Below, in pieces: positions 10,990 to 21,429 of a stretch of DNA of 64,000 nt; position 1 is the stretch's first letter, and the number at the start of each line of letters is the position of its first letter. The stretch is from Poecilobothrus nobilitatus (taxonomy: Eukaryota; Arthropoda; Insecta; Diptera; Dolichopodidae): NCBI GenBank assembly GCA_947095535.1, contig OX352774.1, positions 267,007,843 through 267,071,842 on the forward strand. The letters are read 5' to 3'. Both the position numbers and the translations under genes were made by a program. Below the pieces are notes generated by a model, which did no database searches, was not told the DNA's origin, and saw nothing but the letters and a program-made list of their open reading frames with translations.

Positions 10990-11729
10990 TAAGTGTTCTT
11001 CAAGGAATTTTTCCTGGTGATTTAAAATTTTCCACTGTAATCCCATTATTTAAAAAAGGAAATAAATTAGATCCTAATAATTATAGGCCGATTTCACTTC
11101 TACCAACGATTTCCAAAATTTTTGAAAAATGTATGAAAAAAAGATTTATGAATTATTTTTAAGAACCAATTTTTTTAGTGAGAATCAATTTTGATTTTTA
11201 AAAGGTAAAAATGCCGAAGGCGCACTACTTAAATTTTGCACTGAAATTTACAATAGTTTAAATTCCGCTAATGCCTGTGCTGCACTGTTCATTGATATTA
11301 TGAAAGCTTTCGTTACAGTTTCTCATGATATATTGCTTAAAAAATTGTACTATGGTGCAATTCTTTTTAAGAAATAGAAAGCAGCGTGTATTATTGAATA
11401 AATACTACATTAATCTCGTTCATATTGGTGTCGGTGTTCCCCAAGGTTCTGTACTCGGTCCTTTGCTTTTCCTGATATTTATTGATTCGCCCTTCATACA
11501 GGATTTTAAAGGAAAACCTACAGCTTTTGCTGATGATACTTCTTTTTCTTATAGTAATACTAATTTATTTAATATTGTTTCTGATATAAACTTTGATCTT
11601 GATTTAATAAGAAAATGGTTTCTTATGCATAAGTTAGTTATAAGTCCTAAAACTAAGTACATGTTGTTTAGCTTAACGGGTAATGTTCCTGATGATTGTA
11701 GCATCTTTTATCATTCTTTTAACTGTTAA
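10990..11729 (+). pseudogene. LINE-B2 reverse transcriptase fragment
   Basis: RT motifs are spread over several frames. NYRPISLLPTISKIFEK lies near 11075, a degraded motif A (FIDI.KAF) near 11290, GVPQGSVLGPLLFLIFID near 11435 and TAFADDTSFSYS near 11518. The stretch 11325-11729 is open for 134 residues and includes motifs B and C intact. Several upstream stops show that no full-length protein is made. Confidence 0.8.
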
Positions 11730-12366
11730 TTGCTGTTCTAAATGCTTTAAACTTCCAATTGCTGTTCTAAATGCTTTAAAACCCAAAACGTTACTTCATT
11801 TAAATACCTAGGCGTTATAATAGATCACCGGCTAAACTGGTTAGAGCATTCTTATTACTTGAGAAATAATTTAAATAGATCAATAAGGCAAATTTATCAT
11901 CTTAGTTTCTACAGTTCTTTAAAAGTGCTAAGAATGGTATACTTAGCTCTTTGTGATTCTAAACTCCAATATGGACTTTCATGTTGGGGTATGGCGCTTA
12001 CTATAATAAAATTTATCCTTTACTAACATCTCAGAAGCATGCTGGCAGACTTTTACTAAAAAAAATCGTTTATTCCCTAATCTTCCTCTTTTTAGGAAGC
12101 TTGTTCTGTTACCACTTCACCATCTTTATGCATACAAGATTCTCAAAATATTTTTTACTATTTGGATACTTATTTAGTAGAAGCGTCTTGAGCTACAATC
12201 TTAGGATAAATAATATGAATTTTGTAAGGTTACCTAGAGCTAATTTTGCACACTTTTGTCACTTTTTTAATGTTCTAATTCCTCATTTATTCAACAACTA
12301 TCTTGCCAGTTGATATTCGTAAAGAGCGGAGGTTTTCGTTATTTAATATGTTTTTCACATATTTTT
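11730..12366 (+). pseudogene. LINE-B2 C-terminal fragment
   Basis: The thumb/C-terminal region begins with a KYLGV-type motif near 11805 (FKYLGVIIDHRLNW). It continues with LQYGLSCWG near 11970 and SYNLRINNMNF at about 12190-12225. A frame shift near 12300 leads into LPVDIRKERRFSLFN and the final stop. A short direct duplication (TTGCTGTTCTAAATGCTTTAAA) occurs at about 11729 and 11759. Confidence 0.75.
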
Positions 12367-12703
12367 AATATGTTTTTTTAAATTTTTGTTTTTTTTCTTA
12401 CTTTAAATACAAGTTTTACTTTAAATTATTTCTAAATTGTTCTCTCTTTTTATTCAAATTTAAATCATTTTTTTTTTTTTTGATATATTGTTTCTTTTTA
12501 TTAAGTAACCCCACTTAATATTGTTAAATATAACAACATAATATATTTTAACCATTTCCATTTTTTTTTTGGAGTTTTCTTATATACTGTTTGTAAATAT
12601 TTTAAACACATAAGATTACTAACTATTCTCCTGCTAAATTTTGAGAATAAAGATTAAATAAATAAAAATAAAAAATTAATCTATCATTAATTGATGAGAA
12701 CTG

Positions 12704-12855
12704 GGATAAGAAATTAATTGATGGTAGTTCTATTCTCATCCATTTTCTAATCACTCTAGTGTCAAAATCAGCTGGATGAGAAATTAATTGATGGTAGTTC
12801 TATTCTCATCCAATTCTCATTCATTTTCTCATCAATCCAGTGTCAAAATCAGCTG
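12704..12855. repeat. Direct duplication, 70-bp unit
   Basis: Two units start at 12704 and 12774 (GGATAAG/GGATGAG, then AAATTAATTGATGGTAG). Both end in GTGTCAAAATCAGCTG. The second unit is expanded by a repeated CATTCATTTTCTCATC segment. Function is unknown. Confidence 0.7.
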
Positions 12856-13476
12856 AGCGAGAAAAATGGCTTCTTTTTTTTAAATTTTTGGGAATATTCA
12901 GAGTTCAGACAATTTTTTGAAGCTTATGTGAAATAAAAATTCAGTTTAAGGTAAAACTGGGTATAGTGGCGATATAATTTTGTAACAAGCCTTTGATAGT
13001 TTCTCAAGCATGAAGTATTTATTTTTTCAGGTTTTTATTTTTTAATAAGAGATTAACTATTTTAAATACATTTTTTTTTTTACTTTTTTTATTTTTTTAT
13101 TTATATTAGTTTTAATTAGATTTTAAATATTACTATTTGATGCTGGTTTAGTGGATATAGGAAGAAAAAATTTGTTTGTTTAGTGGCTATACAAAATGAG
13201 GGTTTTGTGGACATATTATGTATTATTAATATTCATTAAGTAGCAATATATGAGTGTAGTAGAATCAAAACTGATACATTTGCATTTAAAAAAAAATTAA
13301 ACTAATGATTGAAAAAAATGCAACATTTCCTAAAAAAACAACATTGCAACAAAATCAGTTTTTTGCAGTACTTAATATAAATAAAATCATAGTAGTATTT
13401 TCAAAACAATCCTTTTGCTATTAGATGTGACGGTAGTTTTAGTGCGGATTAATTAAGGGTTATATAATTCACCTAA
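12856..13476. other. Intergenic, no gene recognised
   Basis: AT-rich DNA with long A and T runs. I see no motif or repeat shared with the rest of the window. Confidence 0.5.
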
Positions 13477-13685
13477 CTCTTCATGATCAAGGTGAAAATA
13501 GATATGATACGGTAAAATCTGCTAAGCTAAGGGAAATTAATTCTTTATTAGTTAAGCACTTTGGAAAATCGTGGAATTTATAATTCTACAAAGCTATTTT
13601 TGAGACTAATAGTAATAATTTAAATAATGATATTAATATTGCTGATAATGATCAATTTGATACTTTTTTTGAAGATTTAGATTAA
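13477..13685 (+). pseudogene. Unidentified coding-like remnant
   Basis: One frame reads LHDQGENRYDTVKSAKL, then REINSLLVKHFGKSWNL, a single in-frame stop, and then about 30 residues ending in an acidic FDTFFEDLD tail and a stop. The residue mix is unlike the surrounding noise and resembles the C-terminus of a real, perhaps transposase-like, protein. I do not recognise the family. It ends 28 bases before the proposed Helitron 5' end. Confidence 0.35.
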
Positions 13686-13779
13686 AGAATTTAACTTACA
13701 ATTTTTTTATAATCTAATATATAAGGAAGAGATTCTGCTTGTTTGGTTGTTTTTTTTTTTGGGCTGGATTTACGTAACG

Positions 13780-14185
13780 ATAAACGATTTAACCAATTGA
13801 GTTGAAAATTTGCAAAAGTGTAGCTCTTCACTCCAGAACCTCACTTAGTTGATTTGGTTATGATCCGTTAATACGTTTCGGCACCAGGGCTCAATGAAGT
13901 TTTCAAATTTCTTTGTTGTCTGCTTAAACAGTTTGACCAATTGAATTGAAAATTTACAAAAGTGTAGATCTTTATCACAAAAGCTTTCTGACTTGATTTG
14001 GTTACGATACATTCACCCGTTTCTGAATTAGGTTCCAGGCCATGAAGTTTCTCATTTTTTTGTTGTATGTGCTTAAACAGTTTTTCCAATTGAAAATTTG
14101 CGCAAGTATTGTACTTTGGCACACAAACTCATTCAATTAATTTTGTCGTGATACACTATCACATTTCGGCACGTTAGACTGTCAA
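13780..14185 (+). repeat. Minisatellite of the Helitron-like unit, three units of about 140 bp
   Basis: Each unit contains AACCAATTGAATTGAAAATT, a GTGTAG-type segment, a GATTTGGTTACGAT-type segment and TTTCGGCACCAGG, ending in TGAAGTTT. Units begin near 13785, 13930 and 14070. Two related units are at 31040-31255. Short open frames across them (for example 13868-14122 on the minus strand) are shadows of the repeat. Confidence 0.7.
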
Positions 14186-14901
14186 AAATTATTTTTGTTT
14201 CTAATTTGTGTCTAATTTGGCAGGATGAATTTATGGTTCTAAATAAAACCTGTGACAACATTTTTTTTAACGTTCGTTAGCCCATTTCCGCACGAGTACC
14301 TATTAAAAATATTCCGTCTAATTTTTTGTATTGTTATTATTAAAATGATATTTCCAACACTCTTTACTTTTGTCTATATTGTTTTCGATATTCCATAAAA
14401 AGCTTTCAATGCAAATTTTGAATACATAATAGTAATTAAAACAACCTTATTAAGTATCTTAAGAATACTGTGTTTAAGTTTTAACAACATAACATTTTCG
14501 GCAATTATTAAAGAACAGAAATAATCTCCTACATACAACAATCATCATGTCGTCATTCAGAAATGCATTACTAACATGTGGTGCACCTATATAAGATATA
14601 TGTGCATAATATTTTTTCCAAAAAATATCATTGAAAAGTGTACATACTATATTATATATTATGTACGTATGTTTAAAAATACTATAAACACAATCAATTA
14701 AATTAGAAAACATATTCAGTTTCTGTACAGTATTTAATCTAAAATGAATACATACATATTTAAAGAACAGAAAACCTTACATTCTTATCCATATACAGTT
14801 ACACATATTTTTAGCCTTATTCAATATCAATTTGAAAACATAATTATGTATCAGAAAAAGTTAATGTAAAACAATAACTTGGTTGATTTATAAAGCTAAA
14901 A
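14186..14901. other. Helitron-like unit body, no gene
   Basis: Non-coding. The part from about 14730 (CAGAAAACCTTACATTCTTA) to the SINE is homologous to 32395-32520, which shows that both belong to the same larger repeat. Confidence 0.5.
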
Positions 14902-14912
14902 AATAATTCTGT

Positions 14913-15150
14913 TTCTGACCATTGGTGCAGTGCATAAGTCACAGGTCTTTCAGACGAAAGCTGTCAGGTTCAATCCACGGTCAGATCAAAAATAATATAT
15001 AAAATATAATAAAATAATGTAAACAAAATATTAAATATAATCATAATTTAATACTTGTACCGAGATGGCCCACATGCTTTAAGGCAAAAGGACCCTAAAA
15101 ATATCGGCAGATATTTATATCTGGGCGATATAATATTAAAAAAAAATAAT
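14913..15150 (+). mobile_element. SINE-1 copy 1, tRNA-derived, with TSD
   Basis: The 5' head has an A-box-like TGGTGCAGTGC (14923-14933) and a B box GGTTCAATCC (14967-14976), the two internal RNA polymerase III promoter elements. The body contains TACTTGTACCGAGATGGCCC and a CTAAAAATATCGG segment, and the tail is A-rich with AAT units. An 11-bp target-site duplication AATAATTCTGT flanks it at 14902-14912 and 15151-15161. A headless second copy lies at 31553-31745. Confidence 0.8.
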
Positions 15151-15196
15151 AATAATTCTGTCTTTTTTATTTTAAAAATATGTTAAACTGAACCTG

Positions 15197-15425
15197 AGAT
15201 GTACGCATTTAAAAAGAAGCTTTTTCAAAATTTGAAGAGCTTTACATGCTGTAGGATCTCCAACGGTGAGGGTACATAAAAAAATTGTTGTACAACATTA
15301 CTCTTTTAGAAGACCTATGCATGGTTAATATTTTATTGCTCTTTATGAAACAGTGTATAAATTTTGTAAACAGACGGACGGACAGAGTGCAAATTTTTCA
15401 AAATGAGCTTAAAAGGATAATTCAT
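15197..15425. repeat. Dispersed repeat with GACGGACGGAC motif, copy 1
   Basis: This block runs from GAGATGTACGCATTTAAAAA through a GGGTACATAAAAAAATTGTT stretch to CAGACGGACGGACAGAGTG. A close copy is at 33155-33400 and a diverged one at 28860-29110. It belongs to the same larger repeat as the minisatellite and the SINE host site. Confidence 0.7.
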
Positions 15426-15689
15426 AAAAGCATGAAGTGACATTACTTACGAAAAAAATGTATTAAATTATGGCCTTTTGTAATTAAAATGCGATTTTAT
15501 GTTTCGGTATTAGCAAATAAACTCAATAGATTACTGATTCATTTAAAGATTTTTTGTAAACTAATTGACTCTAATTCTTCACTCTGTTTATTCAATTTGC
15601 TAAACTAAAATTGAATGATATTAATTATAAATAAAAATAATAAAAATTAAAATAATAACTACCAGCATCTGTAAATGCATAGTAATTAA

Positions 15690-17653
15690 ATTATATCCGA
15701 AAAAATTTTGCAAATTCATAAATTCTAAACGTAATTGTGATGATTACCCTACATTTATGAATTTCAATTCTCTTTCAAGTAATGATCCTTTAGTTATTTC
15801 GAAGTATTTTCGTGAGATTTTCAGCACTTCATATAGTGATTCTTCCTTTTCGCCAAATGAAAATTATTTCTCCTTTATGGACAGTTGTCAAAAAACGTTT
15901 CTTAATAACATAAATATAAATGAAGAAATAGTTTCCAAATATCTAAATAAACTCGGTGATAATACTTTTCCCGGCCCTGATGGTATACCGGAAATAATTC
16001 TGAGCAAGTGTTCTAACATTCTTACTATGCCTTTAACATTACTCTTCAAAAACTCATTAAATTCCGGACTTTTTCCTCCTTTTTGGAAAATGTCTTATAT
16101 CAGACCAATTCACAAAAAGAATGCTAAAAATGAAATTACTAACTATCGTCCCATACCCAAATTATCTTCTATTCCAAAATTATTTGAACTAATTATAACG
16201 GATTCAATTTATAATCACTGTTCTAATCTTTTAATTGATAACCAACATGGTTTTGTAAAACAAAAATCTACTGTGACAAACCTAGTTGAAACAACGTCCC
16301 TCCTCCTCAATAACATGGAAGAAGGTTTTCAAACAGATGTTGTTTATACTGATTTTAGTAAAGCATTTGATCTATTGCCACATAGTATTATATTGCTAAA
16401 ACTAAAAAAATATGGCTTCCCAGAGTTTTTCCTAAAGTGGATATATTCTTATTTGTGTGATCGCTCTTATAGTGTTATATTCAAAAATGTGATTTCAGAA
16501 CCATTCGTGGCAAATTCCGGTGTTCCACAAAGCCACCTTGGTCCTTTACTTTTTATTTTATCTGTAAATGATGTTACTTCTATCATTTCTAATTGTGAGC
16601 TTCAAGTTTACGCTGATGATATGAAAATCATCCTTATACAGAATGACCTTCAAAACTTTAACAATTTGTGCGTTAATAATTGTCTACTACTTAATGTAAA
16701 TAAATGCGCATTGTTATCTTATACACGTCGTTCTAGTCCTATTTATTTCAACTATAACTTAGATGGTATTAGTTTACCTAAAGTTACTTCAATAAAAGAC
16801 TTAGGTGTGTATTTTGATTCCCAACTTAGTTTTAATATTCATTATAATAATATTATAAATAAAGCTAATTCATTATTGGGGTTTGTTAAACGTTCTTCTA
16901 AGGAATTTTCAGATCCCTATGTTCTTAAATCTTTGTACACTTGTCTTGTAAGACCGAACCTGGAATATGCTAGTCAGGTTTGGTCTCTATTTTACATGGT
17001 ACACATTGATAGGATCGAGGCAGTACAGAAAAACTTTCTTAGATTTGCCTTACGCCACTTGCCATGGTCAAATCCTATTATTTTGCCACCATATGAACAA
17101 GTGCTAAAGTTAATTGATTTGTGTACTTTAAGTTTTAGACGAGAGGTTTCTGATGTTATTTTCATTACAGAGATTGTCAAGGGTTATGTTAAATCTACTT
17201 TAATTTCTAGTAAAATTAATATTAGAAATCTTCAACGCCTTCGCTCTTGCAATTTGTTTAAAACCTATAATCATAGGACTAATTATGGCAAATTTGAACC
17301 TATTAATAGGATGCTTATTATAGGTAACAAACATAAACTTAACATTGACTTTACTCTTTCAAAACATTCCCAAAAACAAAAATTATACAATCGCTATTAA
17401 TATTAGGATATTTTTTTTTGTTTTTGTTTCTTGTTGCACTGTAAAGTATATACCTATTTATATGATTTTTAATTTTAATCTTAGTTCTAAGTTTATTTAT
17501 ACTTAACAATTATGTAATTTTTTTTATAACTTTTATTGTATTTAACAATTTATTATTGTTTACTAGTTATTATATATATTATAAATTTTATGTAAACTGT
17601 TTGTGCTAAGCAGTATAAATAAATAAATATAAATAAATAAATAAATAAATATT
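15690..17653 (+). mobile_element. LINE-C: 5'-truncated non-LTR retrotransposon
   Basis: Coding sequence begins inside ORF2 near 15690, upstream of the first Met: in frame before 15757 one reads YPKKFCKFINSKRN, the conserved linker before RT. The endonuclease is absent, so the copy is 5'-truncated as usual for LINE insertions. It continues through a 547-residue open frame and a 250-bp 3' UTR and ends in a (TAAA)n tail at about 17615-17653. It lies inside the proposed Helitron-like unit. A second, broken copy is at 41527-43345. Confidence 0.85.
15757..17400 (+). CDS. LINE-C ORF2 reverse transcriptase, truncated
   Basis: This 547-residue open frame encodes most of a LINE reverse transcriptase, which copies element RNA into DNA at the nicked target. 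Visible in order: PGPDGIPEIIL (about residue 69), NYRPIPKL (130), DNQHGFVKQKST (166), motif A TDFSKAFDLL (199), motif B GVPQSHLGPLLF (260), motif C YADDMKI (288) and the C-terminal QVWSLFYMVHIDRIEAVQK region (408). Motif B normally reads PQGS; here one Gly codon is missing, which probably impairs catalysis. The frame has no stop or shift, which points to a fairly recent insertion. The endonuclease domain is lost, and the listed ATG is an internal Met. Confidence 0.85.
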   Translation: MNFNSLSSNDPLVISKYFREIFSTSYSDSSFSPNENYFSFMDSCQKTFLNNININEEIVSKYLNKLGDNTFPGPDGIPEIILSKCSNILTMPLTLLFKNSLNSGLFPPFWKMSYIRPIHKKNAKNEITNYRPIPKLSSIPKLFELIITDSIYNHCSNLLIDNQHGFVKQKSTVTNLVETTSLLLNNMEEGFQTDVVYTDFSKAFDLLPHSIILLKLKKYGFPEFFLKWIYSYLCDRSYSVIFKNVISEPFVANSGVPQSHLGPLLFILSVNDVTSIISNCELQVYADDMKIILIQNDLQNFNNLCVNNCLLLNVNKCALLSYTRRSSPIYFNYNLDGISLPKVTSIKDLGVYFDSQLSFNIHYNNIINKANSLLGFVKRSSKEFSDPYVLKSLYTCLVRPNLEYASQVWSLFYMVHIDRIEAVQKNFLRFALRHLPWSNPIILPPYEQVLKLIDLCTLSFRREVSDVIFITEIVKGYVKSTLISSKINIRNLQRLRSCNLFKTYNHRTNYGKFEPINRMLIIGNKHKLNIDFTLSKHSQKQKLYNRY

Positions 17654-17732
17654 AACGCAAAAACAAAAGTTAATAATTTTTATTTCATAAAGCCAACAAA
17701 ATACTTCGCGCAACGCCGGGTATTCCTGCTAG

Positions 17733-19427
17733 TTTATTATAATATTGCAATTAGTTTAGTGATTATTTTTGTTTTCTAATAATATTTTTATATGTTTCTT
17801 GTTATATACCTACTTAGATTTCAGAATTTAGTTTAAAACCACCACTGTGTTCTTTATATTAGCTTAAATCGAATTTGAATTAGGAACTAAGTATTTTTTT
17901 TTTTAAATGCAAATTAAAAAAATTATATTCTAATAAACTGAAATTATTTTAAAAAAAAATTATTTATTTTAATTTATGATTAGGTACTACTTTTTTATTT
18001 TGTGGTAACAAAGTAAGCCTTATGCATCATAGTGGTAACAAAATCAAATATTTGCAAATATGTAGTTGCAACAAATGTAACATTTACATTATTGTTACCT
18101 GTCTTACAGTTTCAATATTTATTTTATTTTTAATTTTTGAATTTAAATGATACTTAAATTTATTATTCATTAATCATTGATAAAAAAGCCTAAAAATGCG
18201 ATAAATTATTTAAATTAATAAATAACAAAACGTTTTTTCATTTTTCTCAAAATTGACTTTAACACAAAGAGTTCGTTTTTGATTCTATTGCACTCATATA
18301 AAAGAAGCGTTTAGTACATATTATGTAAAAATTTTTCTTGAAAAATATTTATTAGAAAAATGGAAAATAATACCTACATATTTTAAATAATTTTTTTTAT
18401 AACATAAAAAATATTAATATAAGTATTTCTGTTTACTTATAAGAAAACAAAGAAAAATGAAATAGTTAACAAAACATAAACATTTATAAAAATTTAAATT
18501 TAAAATATTATTGAAAAAAATTAGAATCTAAATAATACGGTATTCTTCTTTAATTCTATGCATGCATTGCGGAGATAATACAAGTATGATTGTGGCCATA
18601 GTGTGATTGCTTCATTATTCATAATTTTATTGCATATTGGGAGCCTCCTTGTAACAAATATAGTCCATTCAGTAATTTTAGCAAAATTAATTAATTTTCT
18701 ATACATTTTTTTCTTATATACATACATTTTCTGAATTGTTAAATTATTTAATAAAAATAAAGCTCCAAATTTTATGTTTAGTGGCTATTACATCCAGAAA
18801 ACCCACTTGAAGTAATTTATGTTTTGTATAGTAGAGATTCAAATTACATATATTTAAAATAACAAAAATTAGATTTTTTTAACTAAATTAATTAAAATAC
18901 ACTTTTTTAATAACAAATGATTCATTTATTATAAAATTATTTAATTTCAAACGTAAAAAATAAAGAAAAACTTTGGTGAGTTCTCTTAATGATTTTTATA
19001 AGAAAACAATTGCTAAATATCAAAATTTGAAACCGCGAACAAATAAAGACTATTTTTATATTAATAAAACCATTAAAGTATAATAGAAACTTCGATCATA
19101 TAGATAGAGTATTATAAAAAAAAGTGTACACATTGTTCTGCCATTAGAAAAAAAAAATAAAATAAAAATTAATATCATTCGCGTTTCGTTTCGTTCACAG
19201 TTTATTAATATCATTTTTAAAATTTAACAAACTTTTTTAAAATTAACATTTGAAATACATTATGAATTATTTCAAATTATGAGATTAAATAATATCATAT
19301 TTCTTCTTGATAGCTTTAATCAGTAAAGTACAATGCTCGTGATTTTTTAAATCTGCAAAGATATTTCGTTCTAGTATTATTCCTTGTACATTGATACATA
19401 TTTTTGCATCTAGCTTTTTTTCCCATA
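17733..19427. other. Intergenic, no gene recognised
   Basis: Strongly AT-rich DNA with short open frames only. The frame 18521-18727 on the minus strand has no recognisable motif. Confidence 0.5.
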
Positions 19428-19640
19428 TCCCTATCCCGAAAACCAAACTGTACATTCGTATTAAAGTTTCAATCCTAAAAGTTTGTTTTGGTTGGTTAAA
19501 GTTAATCCTTATAGGTTTTGGTTAATCCTAAATCCTAAAGTTTGGTTTTGGTTGGTTAAAGTCTAACACTACCCTGACGAAGCACGTCCAGTTCCTCTTG
19601 GTGACTTTCGAGTTTTCCATCAACCCTCGTAAAAGAAAAC
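19428..19640 (+). mobile_element. LINE-A solo 3' end
   Basis: This is a 3' UTR copy of LINE-A beginning at ATCCCTATCCCGAAAACC. It has an internal partial duplication (AAAGTTTGTTTTGGTTGG repeated about 80 bp later). The stem is damaged here (GACGAA versus TTCCTC). It ends with CCCTCGTAAAAG. No coding part is attached, so it is a heavily 5'-truncated insertion. Confidence 0.75.
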
Positions 19641-20290
19641 AAAAAGTACCAACTTATAAAGTAAGATTCAAAGTTTACTCTTAATAAAGTTTCCTTACCA
19701 ATTTCAATAAACCCTAGAACAAAATTTCAAAAAGAAAATATGTTAACATTACTAATACTAATTATAACATATAACAAAATTAAAATAAACTAATTTTAAT
19801 TAACAAATAAAAAATTCGAAATAGGTATATACAACTAAACTAAACCCAATTTTTTTAAATTGTACACAGGTGAATTGCAATAAAGAAAAAACTTTATTTT
19901 CAACAACAACTTAAAAAAAATTTTTTGACAAAACTATAATACAACAATTATTTACAATTGTTTTTTTGATTTTAATACACTTTTTTATTTTTATTTTTAT
20001 ACTCTATCTCTATCTATACGAGCCCTGTTCGGTCACAGTTCGGTTTTTTATTTTTTCTTAAAAAAATGTAATTTGAACGGGAAAAAAGCAATGTTCTGCT
20101 GTTCGATTTTTTTCATTATTATTTAATTTCATTATTGTTACATGATTTAATTTTAAAAAATTGTATATTTTATTATTTACATCAGTAAAAATAAAGAAAA
20201 CTCTATATAACTTAAAAGTATTAACATTTCAACAATTAAAATTATTTGTACATTATTTTATTCTTAAGTAAGTAGGTACATATATAATGT
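19641..20290. other. Intergenic, no gene recognised
   Basis: AT-rich. GAGCCCTGTTCGGTCACAG at about 20020 is an isolated GC-richer island that might be a transposon terminus, but no partner was found. Confidence 0.4.
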
Positions 20291-20293
20291 TAT

Positions 20294-20449
20294 TTTTACC
20301 ACTGGGTCACATCCTCTTTGGCAGAAATAAGTGAAGCCACTCTTCTGGTAATCGTATCAACCAATTTTTGACAATCAAATGGTGTAAAAGACTCTCAAAT
20401 TTGAAGGAGCCGGGCCCGCAAATCTCTTAGACTTCTGGCTTGAAATTTA
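20294..20449 (-). pseudogene. Tc1-like transposase, C-terminal fragment
   Basis: The minus strand reads FQARSLRDLRARLLQI, one stop, ESFTPFDCQKLVDTITRR and VASLISAKEDVTQW, then a stop. A block of the form 'L-I-x-S-M-P-x-R-x-x-x-V-I-x-A-x-G-G' after the last catalytic Glu is the typical C-terminus of Tc1 transposases; here it reads LVDTITRRVASLISAKED. Nothing of the DNA-binding or DDE parts remains next to it. Confidence 0.65.
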
Positions 20450-21429
20450 TTCATCTTTTATTATATAAACGTTTTTCATTCTTTTCTTTGATATACAATT
20501 AACCTTGAAAAAAAAAGTTTTCTAAAATAAATTGGTACAGTACATTGTAACTTCGTATTGCTATACTAAGATAGATAATAATTTGAATATTGGTAATATA
20601 ATGTCGCCTGTAGGCCTTTGTAGGTAATTTAGATTAGATTGTTAGTTTTAAATGAATTTTATTCATTCTAGTTATATAATATTACAAGTCATTAACATAA
20701 AATTTAAAAATGTTATACCTATACAATAAAACAATTTTTAATATACAAAGAAAAGATTAGTTTTCTGTATGCTGTGCTGAATGTGTTATCAAGCGAATAA
20801 ACGAGAATGGATGTTAAATATAATGTTAAATTTACAATATACTACGTTGTCAGATTTATTGTATGGCTTTTATTTTTTAAACAAAATTAATTTTTTTCTG
20901 AATGAAAAACATGTACATTGGCTTTATTGAAAGTTTGAAATTATTTTATTTTTGATAAAATTTCCACTTGAAACTGCAATATCTCATAAACGGTAACACT
21001 CATTAAGATGAAACAAGATGTATATTAAAGATAGTATTATCTCTACAATATTGTAGAAAATGGTTTCTGTATACTATCGTAGACGAAAAATATAACGGTT
21101 TAAGTGAATTACTGCAAAATGTTAGAAAATTTTTAAAATAATCAATTTGACCTTTAAATGACCTTGTCGCCAAAAATCATGTTTTATGAAATATAGGTGA
21201 CGTCACTAGGTACCATTATGTAAAATTACAAAGTAATTGGACAATGTACCTAAAATAAAGTATATTCTATTTTAGTATAGCATATTACGTTATTTAATTT
21301 TAATATTATTTTTATTTTTTATTTTAGTTTTAATTCTAATTTTGATTTTGAATTTAATTTTAAATTTAATTTTGTCTTTAATTATACTCGTACGATAGGA
21401 TCGGGTATAATAAAATTACTCCTCCGTTT
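20450..21429. other. Intergenic, no gene recognised
   Basis: AT-rich. Around 20980-21230 is a diverged dispersed-repeat-like stretch (AATATCTCATAAACGGTAAC, then GTGACGTCACTAGGTACC). No coding signal. Confidence 0.45.

Larger units (their letters stand above)
9629..12366 (+). mobile_element. LINE-B copy 2, ORF2 only
   Basis: This is a plus-strand LINE-B copy. It begins at the ORF2 start region (ATG at 9629, FFRVIHQ at about 9710) and lacks ORF1. The endonuclease (to 10201), linker (10225-10700), RT (about 10990-11700) and C-terminus (to a stop near 12366) follow in changing frames. A small deletion removes the NIRSL region of the endonuclease, because VIHQ is followed almost directly by the NECGDYNIPNYVF segment. 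The 3' end carries AATAAA-rich sequence and an A-rich tail to about 12680. Many stops make it inactive. Confidence 0.85.
13713..17732 (+). mobile_element. Non-autonomous Helitron-like element with nested insertions
   Basis: The proposed 5' end is A|TCTAATATATAAGGAAGAG at 13713, followed by a TTGTTTGGTTG stretch and a minisatellite. The 3' end is CGCGCAACGCCGGG, then TATTCCTGCTAG|T at 17732. A TC start, a CTAG end and insertion between A and T are the Helitron hallmarks; GC-rich CGAAGCCGGG-like 3' ends are common in insect Helitrons. No Rep/helicase gene is present. Inside lie SINE-1 (14913-15150), a GGACGGAC repeat block and LINE-C (15690-17653). A related diverged unit is at about 30960-33430. 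The boundaries are inferred from the termini only. Confidence 0.5.

Noticed and set aside
13780..14185. CRISPR-like array (regular repeats of about 140 bp)
   Set aside because: The units are long and diverged with no short repeat/spacer structure, and the genome is eukaryotic. It is a transposon minisatellite.
14913..14985. Possible tRNA gene on the plus strand
   Set aside because: The tRNA-like part is the head of SINE-1; there is no acceptor-stem pairing and it has a TSD-flanked body.
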